Of a stretch of 64,000 nt of DNA, positions 1 through 9,655 are shown in pieces (the stretch's first letter is position 1; every line of letters begins with the position of its first letter). Source of the stretch: Branchiostoma floridae. Its lineage: Eukaryota; Chordata; Leptocardii; Amphioxiformes; Branchiostomatidae. The stretch covers positions 33,372,047 through 33,436,046 of the forward strand of contig NC_049979.1 in the NCBI RefSeq assembly GCF_000003815.2, written 5' to 3'. A program made the translations under genes and the position numbers. The notes under the pieces are model-generated. The model did no database searches and had not been told where the DNA came from. It saw only the letters and a program-made list of their open reading frames with translations.

Positions 1-480
1 TCTTAAATCTAACAGAAAATACAGAACAAAACACATTTACCACATGCAAGATATCAAGCAAAACTGTGGAGGAATCACAACATTTAAACTAACATAATAT
101 AAAAAAACAAGTGTACTACACGCAAGATATTAAAGGGAAATAAGATCAAGTATCAATTCCAGTTAACACAATACCAAAAAAATAACAAATGCAAGAAAAA
201 GTAGAAAAAAAGCTACAATCTAGCAGAATATTCAAAGTAAGCAAATAGATAACATGTTGATAAATGAAAAATACAAAAGAAGACTGTTGTAAAAGTAACG
301 AATTTAAGGAGCATGAAAGAATCGCCACATCTAATGTAACAGAATATAAAGAAACAGAAATGTACCACACGCAATTTCTTAAGAAACAAATTATATTTAA
401 AACAATACACAAAACGAATATACCACAGGTAAGATTTGAAAGAGAAATATGGCAGGAGTACCAAATTAATTTAACTTAAA
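1..480. repeat. Satellite B: A-rich tandem monomers (~65-80 bp), left copy
   Basis: A-rich DNA in which a block carrying 'CTAACAGAATATA', a 'TACCACANGCAAGATAT' core and an A-rich spacer recurs about every 65-80 bp (GCAAGAT near 47 and 122, a related GCAAG near 189). The same sequence in the same order recurs at about 45815-46640, so this is the left member of a duplicated satellite block. The short open frames on both strands are by-products of the low base complexity. The left edge is cut by the window. Confidence 0.75.
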
Positions 481-886
481 GATCCAAAATCTTTGCCCAG
501 GGTTCAGAACCATAAACGACTATCTCCTACTAGGATTTCAGTTGCTAAATTGACTCCTTACTTGCTCCCAACATCATAAATGGCTTAGACCCAGTGGGGC
601 ATCTCTACCCGTCTGGATATCAAGAACAAGGAATTGGTATTACAGCAGACGACAGGAAGATATTTGCATATTAACCGACTTCAAGATTTCAAAAGTCCTG
701 TCCACAACTATTTCAAGAAATCATTGTCAGACAGAAAAAAATGACCCAGATAGTTGCTGCAAGCATCAAACCCAAGTTCACGTGTCACAAGAGCTTGGGC
801 GTAATGTTGTATCAAGGCCTTCAGTTTCAAATCCTTGTTTGAACTGACTATCAGCAAAGACCAGCCCCTGTCCGTCCTTTCAAAAA
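481..886. other. Unassigned sequence upstream of RTE fragment
   Basis: No gene, RNA or repeat is recognised here. The stretch is not A-rich like the preceding satellite. It could be the decayed 5' part of the RTE element that follows, but no reverse-transcriptase motif was seen in any frame. Confidence 0.4.
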
Positions 887-1778
887 ATGAGTAGGAGCAT
901 GCTCCGGTGTGCGATGTTTCAAACTTTACAACAGGTATATAGGCGGTCTCGTCTTCTTGAGAGAAGAAAAAGCAAACGACATCCTCCTGTCGTCTTAAAT
1001 GACCTTGACTTCGCGGACGATATAGCACTTATAGCTGAACCAGAACAGGCACAGCAACTACTATCCCGGCTGGAAAACGAAGCTGGAAAAGTTGGACTAC
1101 ATCTAAACGCTAAGAAAACCAAAATGATGACCTTCAACCAGAAAACACCTGTCATCATTCGGTCCAAAAGTGATGATATCGTAGAAGTGGTCAGAAACTT
1201 CAAATATCTTGGCTCAATGATGCAAAGTTCAGAAACAGACTTAGAAGTCAGGAAAGCTCTTGCCTGGAAAAGTTGTCACAAGCTAAACAAGATAAGGAAA
1301 TCCAATCTTCCACGCAGGATTAAAGTAAGGTTATTCATTGCCACCGTGGAATCTGTACTGTTATATGGCTCGGAAACGTGGACCTTAACCAAGTCACTCG
1401 AGGAAAGGTTAAACGGCTGTTACACCCGCATGTTACGCGTGTGCCTAAACGTTTCATGGCAACAAAAGCTAACGAACGAGCAACTGTACCAAGACATACC
1501 ATCAGTCACCAAGAAAATACAACAGCGCAGATTGAAACTGGCTGGGCATTGTGTTAGACACCCTGTGTTAGACTCCCTGCACATCATCTTGTACTCTGGG
1601 AGCCTACTACTAAAGGAAAAAGAGGTAGGGGAAGACCCAGGGTGACCTACTTAGACAACCTACGTAGTGACACAAGTCTGCATGATACCAAAGAGCTTCA
1701 AAGGACCATAGAGGACCAAATGCATTGGAGGAAGATCTCTGGATTGGTTCGAGCGGGAGCTCGAACTAAGTAAGTAAG
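887..1778 (+). mobile_element. RTE-type LINE, 5'-truncated reverse transcriptase C-terminal part
   Basis: The open frame at 887-1645 encodes the C-terminal half of a non-LTR reverse transcriptase. It carries the catalytic FADD box (residues 42-45, in DFADDIALI), FKYLGS about 60 residues later, SVLLYGSETWTLTK, YTRMLR and RRLKLAGHC. About two extra bases near 1585 shift the frame. In the next frame the typical end continues (LVLWEPTTKG, RGRGRP, then W-R-K-I-S) to a stop at 1771-1773. The stop lies inside a (TAAG)3 tail at 1767-1778 with essentially no 3' UTR, which is characteristic of RTE-clade elements. The endonuclease, the N-terminal RT and motif A are missing, so the copy is dead. Family assignment rests on motif recall; a related clade is possible. 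Confidence 0.85.
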
Positions 1779-1793
1779 TTTATCTTAGAATTA

Positions 1794-1920
1794 CGACAAC
1801 TGGTACATTAAAAATAATGGCGTAGGTCTGGCGTGCGCTCTATGGCCTTGACACCTGAGCTTCAAATACGTTCTATTTTGAACGCCTCTGAGTATGTGTC
1901 CTTCCGCGATTCAGATTAAA
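1794..1920. repeat. Flank block shared with 50466-50590
   Basis: This ~125-bp stretch (containing CTTGACACC and TTCAAATACG) is clearly homologous to 50466-50590. In both places it sits just before the first unit of the unit array, so it marks the duplicated segment between satellite B and that array. Confidence 0.7.
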
Positions 1921-2910
1921 TTTAGTCTCTTTTGTTTTCGAAATTGATAATGTCATATATCATCTGAAAGTAGAACTATTTAATTGCTGTTTGTTTTGAC
2001 ATATGCTGTGAGGTTAAAAGTGGGACAGAATTTGCACTAAAATTAACTGATTTCAGGTCATATCATCAAATAAGGACAGTTTGAGGTTGGTTTAAAAAAA
2101 TGTAGATGTGATGAAATATTGATTGTACATAGTTGTGAGCTCAAGCAACAAGCTTCGTTGTAAGTAGTCCCACCACCCTGGGGTCGTGCAACGGTTTCAA
2201 AACGGTGCGCAGTTCGACATTCTACAGTTAGAACTAGATCATTTTACGTACAGTAACTATACTTCAAGGTGAAGCCATGATATGTTCCAAACATTGTAAT
2301 TACTTTGTTTATTGAAACTCAAATTGAGATGACTTTAAGTCTTCAAACGCTAACGTAATGAGACATCCCCTGGAACATCACTGTCGGCATAACCGAACTC
2401 CCCAGAACCAACCGGTGTCGTCGTTAACGTTAAATAAAAGTTAGCAGTTAAAGCTACATGGCTTCCATTCTCCGCAGGCCTTTAGAACACTGTTAGTAAA
2501 AACCGGGGAGCGGTAATGCAGCCTGATCAACCTAATTACGATACGTTTCGTGTCCTGTACCACAAAACACACCTGGAGCCAGACGCCAATAAATCAGAAA
2601 ATGTGTCACATTAATTCAGTGGTGACATTTTGCTTGCTGACAATTTTGAGCCAGTAGAGAGGCCAATGAACAGAAAAGGGTGAAGTACGCTGAGCTTGTG
2701 GAAAACTTGCGTGAACTTGTGGAGGAGGAAGAGAGAATGTGGTTTTAAGGACACGTGGACACTTCTCGGGGTATTGATCAACCTCGGCAAGGTCGCCCGG
2801 GTGAGGCTGTCGCCCTGTGACCCCGGGGTCATCACTGACGATGTGTCCTTGACGCACAGGTAGAGCCTATTCTAGAGATGTTCGATAAACTAAAATACCA
2901 CTGGTACCTT

Positions 2911-2982
2911 AGGAATCTTTTCAGTCCTCTGTGCCGTAACATTTGTCAGCTGTGGGATAGTAATAATGAGATACCGGCATAG
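2911..2982 (+). pseudogene. Conserved 'NLFSP' exon-like block, U1 copy
   Basis: In frame this reads NLFSPLCRNICQLWDS and stops at 2980-2982. The same peptide appears at the same place in U2 (NLFSPLRRNICQLLDS, 6202-6285), V1 (from 51581) and V2 (~54915), and as MGNLFSSLRRS in U5. Persistence of one frame suggests former coding sequence. The codon two before the Asn is CTT here, so there is no start. The product is not recognised. Confidence 0.4.
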
Positions 2983-3959
2983 CTTGGGGCAAAACAGCTA
3001 ATGTTAAGAGAAGAGAATAAACGTACCAGGTACTAATAAATTCAGAACTGACAAAAGGAAAACTACACCTTCTTTCCTGCAGATACCAGCTATTGACTGA
3101 CTCTTACCTATGTCGGCTGTCCTAGTAGTGAGGCATAAGTTAGCAACAAAACCTATGGGCACCAACATGTAAAGTACTGTCTGGGAGAATTAAAATCTGA
3201 CTGACGACACCGTTCCACCATCAAAACACCATACATCTACAGATGCAAAGAAGAAGGCCGTTGATTTAATAGTAACCCAAATTGTTAACTATTGTAAAAC
3301 TAAGTGATACCACAGTAAATAAAAGCTCGGTTAACACATGTGATATGACGTAATTATAATCCAAAATCCCATCTGACCCCGTTATTACTGGCAAACTCCA
3401 TTCTTTTAGTGCAGCACAACGTTAGCTACAAATTTCTAATTGATGTTATCTTTTTAGCTCAGAATGTATTAGTTAAACCACAGGTCAGAAAGAAAAGATG
3501 ACTTTTAAATGTCTTTTAAAATTAGTAAACAACCCGATTCCCTTTGAAACATCATTATGTAGAACTAATGGCCTCTGAAACCTCAGACCAGTGAGTGTCG
3601 TCAAATATGACACCTAAACCAATTGTCAGTCAACAAACCGCATCCCTCAGTATGGTACCTCCCCTGAGGTAAATCATCCCAATTCTCAACATCTTCTGAC
3701 CACTTTGTCTTTTAAACAGTTACTGCTTTGTGGATCATTTCTTTATACTAATCTTTCTACTACAAATCGTAAAATCATGTGCTTAACTCCATGACACAAA
3801 CTGGACGTTTTGCACCTTCATGTACCACAGAAAATACATTTTATGTGTCTACCCACTGACGCCTACATACAAGAAGGGGGTGTCATGATTTGCGCTTTTA
3901 GAAAATGTGACCCTTTATTGATTTGTAATGGCATGTTTTAATATAGCGCGTCTTCATCT

Positions 3960-4256
3960 TCTCTGCATATATGAATGAATAAATGGTGGAAATGGGGCAG
4001 CTGAGAGGCAAACGTTCCCCAGCTTCTCCAAAATACACCTTACAACCCTGCAGCCCAACAAACTGTGGACATTGACCCGAATGAAACCTAAACTTACTTG
4101 CAAAACACCATACATCTGAGTACTGCTCCAGTGAACCAAGGCAACAGACTGTGTCCACCTTGTGACCTTGTGACTCAGGACATTGTAGGACACTTAGTAG
4201 TCGAATGCACTACATTTAACAACATCAGAACTGATATAGCAAATGAGATATAATAA
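3960..4256 (+). pseudogene. LINE ORF2 C-terminal remnant, U1 copy
   Basis: After internal stops, the last ~37 codons read GNRLCPPCDLVTQDIVGHLV and then VECTTFNNIR before a stop near 4252. C-x2-C-x8-H-x4-C is the zinc-knuckle-like pattern found near the C-terminus of many Jockey/CR1-type LINE proteins. Homologous sequence lies at 6335-6640 and 52385-52510. It is followed by a LINE-like 3' end (AATAAA, ~4455). Stops and frameshifts make it a pseudogene. Confidence 0.6.
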
Positions 4257-4581
4257 GTTTTAGAATTCCTATAGGGTGTCATCATTATCTATATATTATT
4301 TTAATCAAAACAACATGGCCTAACGTAGAAAGACTAGAAAGACCCAGTGGCCTTAGATTTTTCGTTCAAGATGAAACTTAAGAACCTTTCTACAAAAAAC
4401 ATGCCCTATCAGACGACATTCTGACCTGGTTATAGCATCTATATGGAGGACAAATAAATGCCACGTATGAACAATATTCGGTCTCCTTTCAGGGTTTTTG
4501 ACCAAGGTCGACTACATTCTGCGAATACATTGTGTAAGTTACGTGGAGCTCATCTCTGCAGCGCACGTGTTGACTTTTCGA

Positions 4582-4583
<2 letters not shown>

Positions 4584-4630
<47 letters not shown>
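4584..4630. repeat. (TG)n microsatellite in U1
   Basis: An uninterrupted run of about 23 TG dinucleotides. It sits just before the split exon module, exactly where V1 carries its own TG tract (53311-53380). Units U2 and U3 lack it. Confidence 0.95.
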
Positions 4631-4631
<1 letters not shown>

Positions 4632-5103
4632 GAGGAATGTTGCAAATATGTCTTTGTTTAAACCGTTTTAAGGGCAGGTACGTGTTTTCATTGTTGTAAA
4701 TTTGATTTATTGCCCTTGTAAAGTTGTATGTACAGACCCCCGCTTTCTGCTAGTTATATTTTCAAATTTTACAGATAAACACTGGTTGTTCTGTGGGAAG
4801 CAGAACTTCTGTACTTGGTACTTTTGTACTCGGTAGGGATGTGTAAATTGACCTCTTCCCAGTCCAGTATCCGAATAACAAAATATCTTGTCAAGTTTTT
4901 AAAAGAATGGTGAATCTATGTTCAACTTGCAACAGTTCAGAAACAAAAACAATACTAGTAATGCATTTAATGTAGCATGTTTGAATATGGTAGAAAATAA
5001 TAAGGAAATGTTAGAAATTGTTGAAAAATTGCCTACTTCAGATAGATTGTCGGAAATGTTTCAAATGTTTGTACAGAATGCAACAAACACCAACGGGTCA
5101 TGA
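4631..5103 (+). pseudogene. Split exon module (GT-AG intron), U1 copy; unknown protein
   Basis: The module has a short exon end (VEECCKYVFV) and a GTACGTG donor at ~4676. An intron of ~100 bp ends in a T-rich TTTTACAG acceptor at ~4774, followed by a terminal exon. The terminal exon is open from ~4909 to a stop at 5101-5103 and includes ACLNMVENNKEMLEIVEKLP, then TSDRLSEMF and TNTNGS at the end. U3 and V1 keep the same donor, acceptor and partial reading frame, which supports former coding function. The domain is not recognised. The upstream exon carrying EHHKLK, seen in U2 and U3, is missing here, and the start of the last exon is frameshifted. Confidence 0.45.
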
Positions 5104-6201
5104 AACTGACTCTATTTCTTCATGTTAACGTTTTGTTTTGTAATCCAAGCATACTCCTTGTGTATACTGGGTGTGCTGTTGGGGGATGCCCGATTCTTTT
5201 TATTTCCTTCACACTTGATTAAGACGTAGCCTTGAGTATACATGCATAGTAGTATTTTTTCAGACTTGGTATTGAATATTACCGCCTCTAACTTTTGCTC
5301 GTATCACGCAAGGTACATGAAATACATTACAGAAATAGAACATTAAATGTGAAGGAAACAAAACAATGCTGATTTTCTAAACAAACTGTTCACCTCGTGA
5401 GCCAGACATAAACACAAGTCTGTGTGCTACTTGAGGTATACAAACTTACTAAGCGACTTAACGCCTGCTGAGGAAATGTATTTTGCTTTAGATACAAAAA
5501 AGGACAATATAGAACAAGTGCATTTCAGGGTGAAGCTATGATATGTTCCAAAGGTTGTAATAATTTGGGATATTAAAGCTGTGGTGACGTCAAGTCTTCA
5601 AACACTAAGAAATTAAACAGTCCCAAGAACATCACTGTCGGCACGACCGAACTCCTCAGTACGAACAGGCGTCATCGCAAACGTTTTACACCAAAATGTC
5701 AACAGTTGTAGCTATAAGACTTCCATTTTCCTCTGACGTCCAAAACACTGTTATCAAAACACGAGATCCTATCTACCAATTACGATGTGCTTCGTGTTCT
5801 GCGACACAAAGGACTCAAATTAAAGCACCACCCAGACACAGCCAGACGCCAATGTATCAGAAAATATGTCACATTAAGTCAGCGATGACATTTTGCTTGC
5901 CGGCCATGTTGAAGCCGTTAGAGGCAAACGAACAAAAAAGGTGAAGTACACTGAGGTTGTTGTGTAAAGCCAGAGGAGGGGAGAGGGGATGTGGTGGGGG
6001 AGGGGGTGACATGAAAGGCCACTTGGACACTACTCGGGGGTATTGATCAACCTCGGCTAGGTCACCCGTGTGAGGCTGTCTGTCTGGTGATTGAAGACCC
6101 GAAACACCCAGTGACCCCGGGGTCATCACTGATGATGTGTCCTTGTCGCACGGTTAGAGACTATTCTAGGGGAGTTCCTTTAATTGACTTACCACTTGTA
6201 C

Positions 6202-6285
6202 CTGGAGAATCTATTTAGTCCTCTGCGCCGTAACATTTGTCAGCTGTTAGATAGTGAGGATAAGATACCTGTTCTTTTTCGATAG
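6202..6285 (+). pseudogene. Conserved 'NLFSP' exon-like block, U2 copy
   Basis: The frame gives ENLFSPLRRNICQLLDSEDK and then IPVLFR before a stop at 6283-6285. This is the longest open version apart from U5. The codon preceding Glu is CTG, so no ATG is in frame. Product unknown. Confidence 0.4.
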
Positions 6286-6334
6286 TGGCGCTGGCATTTT
6301 TAATTTGAGGGCGTTTTCATCTCCTCTCCATATA

Positions 6335-6870
6335 TAAATGAATGAATGGTGGAAATCCAGGGCAGCTGAGAGACAAACATGCCCCAGATTTTACAAAATA
6401 CACCACACAACCCTGCAGCCCAACAAACTGTGGACACTGGCCCGAAAGAAACCTGACCACAGAGTTAGCTGGCAAAACCCCATACATCTGAGTACTGCTC
6501 CAGTGAACCAAGGTAACAGACTGTGTGCAACATGTGACACTATGACTCAGGATATTGTAGGACACTTAGACTTAGTACGTAACGGAATGCACTACATTTA
6601 ACAACATTAGAACTGATCTAGCAATGAGATGCCAGGCAGACTAGGTGTTAATGTTGCTGTTAGAGTGTTCCAACAACCCGATGAGAGGCTAGTGGAAATT
6701 GGCTTAGGAGCAGACGTAGTTAAACGTTAGGTACGTCTTGTTGAAATCATAAAGATTTTAAATCTGTACAGGTGGACGAGGAGCAGAAGTAGTTGAAGAG
6801 TCAGGTAGAAGTAGAGAGATGGGAACAGTTCATCTTTGAAGTAGCTAGAATTATAAAGCCCTTGGCTTTA
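6335..6870 (+). pseudogene. LINE ORF2 C-terminal remnant, U2 copy
   Basis: The open frame at 6338-6601 reads MNEWWKSRAAERQ and later GNRLCATCDTMTQDIVGHL, then diverges because of a short insertion just before the final Cys of the knuckle. Shifted frames downstream continue coding-like text (VNVAVRVFQQPDERLVEIGL ending near 6729; VERWEQFIFEVARIIKPLAL near 6815-6872). It is a decayed C-terminal part of the LINE also present in U1 and V1, now spread over several frames. Confidence 0.55.
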
Positions 6871-7565
6871 TAGCACACTATATGGAAAACTCTAAACTGG
6901 AAACAACTATTAAACAGAAGCATGTACATGGCATGAGGTTGTAAAGAGTACGAATTTTAATCGTTACAAGTTTTATGTATTACCATTATTAATCGGTTAT
7001 ATAACTGTGGTGCACTTGTATAAGGAAAAATGATTGTTTAGAGTGAGAAATATACCATCAAGCCCTGTTGATTTGGTTATATGTATAACATCCACGCACG
7101 CATCAACCACACTGTAAGCCATACAAAGCAGTTGTAAATTAAGCAAATATATACTATTGATTTCACAATAAAGCAGGGGAACAGATACTTAAGATATATG
7201 AATTCGCACGCTCGCATCAATTTCGGAATTCCCATAGGATGTCACCATTATCTATATGATCAAAACAACATGGCCTAAAGACTAGAAAGACCCAGTGGCA
7301 TTAGATTTTCCGTTCACGGCCAAACTTAAGAACCTTGCTACGGAAAACATGCCCTATCGGACGACATTTTTACCTAGTTATAGCATCTATATGGCAGACA
7401 AATAAATGCTTTGACTTGACATAACAACCACCTGTGAACAATATTAGGCCCACATTCAGGGTTTTGACTAATGTTGACTACATTCTGCGAATACATTGTG
7501 TAAGTTACATGCAGCTTATCTCTGCAGCGCAATTGTTGACAAAGTTTACCAATTATGTTTAATTT

Positions 7566-7698
7566 CAGAATGAATTAAAGAATGGGTTCTGGCTGAACAT
7601 CACAAATTGAAGAAAAGGGTCGTATATGAATTTTGTACATTTAAAAAGGATAGTATAAACATGTTGGAACTAACCTATATATAGGTTGCGGAATATTA
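7566..7698 (+). pseudogene. Split exon module, upstream exon, U2 copy
   Basis: The frame reads EWVLAEHHKLKKRVVYEF and then CTFKKDSINML before breaking in 'CTATATATAG'. U3 has the closely matching TEHHKLKNKVVVEFCTLKK. Most differences are conservative, which suggests past selection. The exon is cut by the DNA transposon starting at 7699. Protein family not recognised. Confidence 0.45.
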
Positions 7699-8934
7699 CA
7701 CTTGGCACAAAAAGTTTTGCATATCAACTTTGGTTGATCATATTTCCAAAGTTTCAGCATCAATTTCAATGCATTATATATCAATTAAAAGCTTGTGTGA
7801 TTCCCTTTCCTATGGTATCAAACTCATTATCATTGTAAACTCATGAAACGTGCACGGGGCCTGCTTACGTGAGTGGGTCACCCCAAAGAAGTGCCCAAAT
7901 TTCCCGGCTTCTGTTCAAAACTGTATCGTCCGGTTGTTATGGCCGCGGACCTGTGACACTGATTCAATCAATCCTTTTTACACGTAATTTTTGCTATACA
8001 GAAAATCCAACTTTATTTTAGTAAATTTGAGAAGAGTATTCTATGATTGTGAATTCATGGAACGAGCACCAGCCTGCTTACATACTGAGGGTCACTAAAG
8101 TTAAACACTCCATTCAGCTCATTTTCATCCGTTGGTATTGACTTGTGAATGATAAGTTGAATAAACAGGACATGTCAATGAACGCCACTGTTACTCAAGC
8201 AAACAATTTGAAACGAGAGGTGTTCAATCGAGTGCTAGCCATAAGTCATAAGAAGGCTATTCCATCCTAAGACTGTACTCCAGTATCCTTGAGGTAGTGC
8301 ACAATGGTCCTTGCTCTGTGTGGACGGTTGTCGTAATCTTGCAGCATGGAATTTGGTCCAATATTGAAGAGGTAGGGTATTGAGACTGGATGGAGGATGG
8401 TGTCCCTATATCTCACCACACTGAGGTTGCCTGAAATGATGAGGAGTCTTGTTTTTTTCTTATGGCGGTTATACCACCCCACACCATGACGCTGCCTCCA
8501 CCACCAAACACTGAAAGTTGCTCTTGCCGTGTCAGCGTGCGGTTCTCCTTGCCGCCTCCACACTTTGATTTGGCCATCCAACTTTCAAAAGGGCAGAAAT
8601 ATTCTGCTCAGAAGTGCTAAAGCAAACGTGTATGTTCTGTATAACAAACATGACGCGAGAAAAGGATTGATTGAATCACTGACACACGCACCAATAACAG
8701 CAGGACGATACAGTGTTGAACACAAGCAGGGAAATTTGGGCACTGTTTTTGGTGACCTACTCATGTAAGCAAGCCCGGTGCTCGTTTCATGAGTTTACAA
8801 TCATAATGGGTTTGATACCATAGGAAAGGGAACCACTAAAGCATTCAATTGATATATAATACACTGAAATTGATGCAGAAACATCAGAAATATGATCAAC
8901 CAAAATTGATATGCAAAACTTTTTGTGCCGAGTT
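7699..8934. mobile_element. Tc1/mariner-type DNA transposon with ~244-bp inverted repeats
   Basis: The two ends (7699-7942 and 8691-8934) are inverted copies over ~244 bp, e.g. GGCACAAAAAGTTTTGCATA near both termini. A TA dinucleotide flanks each end (7697-7698 and 8935-8936), the Tc1/mariner target duplication. The interior holds a broken transposase on the minus strand. The insertion splits the U2 exon module; uninterrupted versions are in U3 (~12045) and V1 (~53395). A partial third copy of the subterminal sequence lies near 8050-8095. Confidence 0.88.
8267..8581 (-). pseudogene. Tc1-like transposase remnant
   Basis: The frame begins DGQIKVWRRQGEPHAD, like the Tc1 segment before the central catalytic region. 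The canonical GGGGSVMVWGGI is present but in another frame (~8470-8510), so at least two frameshifts are present. Afterwards the frame continues LLIISGNLSVVRYRDTILHP and LQDYDNRPHRAR, which corresponds to the second catalytic Asp motif (usually QDNARPH). The N-terminal DNA-binding part, the first catalytic Asp and the last catalytic residue are absent, so it is inactive. It lies centrally between the inverted repeats. Confidence 0.88.
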
Positions 8935-8984
8935 TATTTATTTCTTTAGATCGATTTAAGGACAGTTTTGTCTGCTTTTTACAG

Positions 8985-9156
8985 ATGGACACTGGTCGTT
9001 CTGTGGGAAGCTGGTAGACATAACTTTCTGTACTTGGTAGGGATGTGTACGTTAACCTGTTACCAGCCCAGTACCCGAATAACAAAATGCCATGTTAACA
9101 CAGATGGTGAATCTACTTTGCCACAGTTTAGAAAAAAATACATACAAATAATGTAA
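8985..9156 (+). pseudogene. Split exon module, terminal exon, U2 copy
   Basis: After a TTTTTACAG acceptor the frame reads WTLVVLWEAGRHNFLYL and later CYQPSTRITKCHVNTDGEST, stopping at 9154-9156. This is the longest clean version of the terminal exon's N-terminal half. The intron donor is lost here (AAGGACAGTTTTG where U3 has AAGGACAGGTACGTG). Unknown protein. Confidence 0.45.
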
Positions 9157-9655
9157 CAGTATCTGATGTAACATGACAAATATGGTAGAAAGGACATGAT
9201 AGAAATTGTTGACAAAGGTTTAAAATATTTGAACAGAATGCAACAAACAAAAACGGGTCGTCAAACTGACTCTATTTCTCCATATTAACTTTTTTTTTAA
9301 TCCAAGCATACTTTTTTTACTGTTGGAAGGATGCCCGATCACTATTATTTCCTTCAGACTTGATTTCGAAGTAGCGTTGAGTATACATGCATAGTACTTT
9401 TCTCCGACAATTTCTTTCTGCATTGGTATCAATTTTACTCCTCTTTTTATTAGAGAAAAAACACTAAATGTGAAGGCAACAAAACAATGCCGAATTTCTG
9501 AACGGACTATTCACCTTGTGGGTCAGGTCAGCGCAGACACAAACGCTGTGCAGTGTGCTACTTAAGGTATACAAACTTACTAAGCGGCGAAACGCCTGCT
9601 AAAGAGATGTGTTTAGCTTTAGATACGAAAAAATGGACACTATGGAACAACTGCA

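Larger units (their letters stand above)
2265..5520 (+). repeat. Array unit U1 (composite ~3.3-kb unit)
   Basis: The unit opens with a block near 2270 (GTGAAGCCATGATATGTTCC) and continues with ordered landmarks. These are CCAGACGCCAATAAATCAG (2580), GACCCCGGGGTCATCAC (~2820), the NLFSP block (2911), a LINE C-terminal remnant (~3960-4256), a LINE-like 3' end with AATAAA (~4320-4458), a TG microsatellite, a split exon module (4630-5103) and TATACAAACTTACTAAGCG (~5440). The next unit begins about 65 bp after that last landmark. The same order recurs in U2 and V1, so the array is head-to-tail and not a scatter of single insertions. Confidence 0.75.
5521..9655 (+). repeat. Array unit U2, enlarged by a Tc1-like insertion
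   Basis: The landmark order is as in U1: GTGAAGCTATGATATGTTCC near 5530, the CCAATGTATCAG block at 5850, the CCCCGGGGTCATCAC block at 6113, the NLFSP block at 6202, the LINE remnant at 6335-6870, a LINE-like 3' end at ~7268-7420 with AATAAATGCTTTGACTTGAC, exon module pieces at 7566 and 8985, and TATACAAACTTACTAAGCG at ~9566. The unit is ~4.1 kb because a 1236-bp DNA transposon (7699-8934) lies inside the exon module. Without it the unit would be ~2.9 kb, close to U1. Confidence 0.75.

Noticed and set aside
146-464. Hydrophobic minus-strand ORFs in satellite B (also 46331-47067)
   Set aside because: T-rich minus strand of an A-rich repeat gives Phe/Leu/Ile-rich peptides; they look like membrane proteins only by composition.
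708-1203. Minus-strand open frames opposite the RTE fragment
   Set aside because: Shadows of the plus-strand reverse transcriptase, which has clear motifs.
2606-2857. Minus-strand frames in the CCCCGGGGTC block (also 5869-6129, 51045-51453, 54507-54764)
   Set aside because: The frame is recurrent because the block is repeated in each unit; frames differ between copies and contain no motif.
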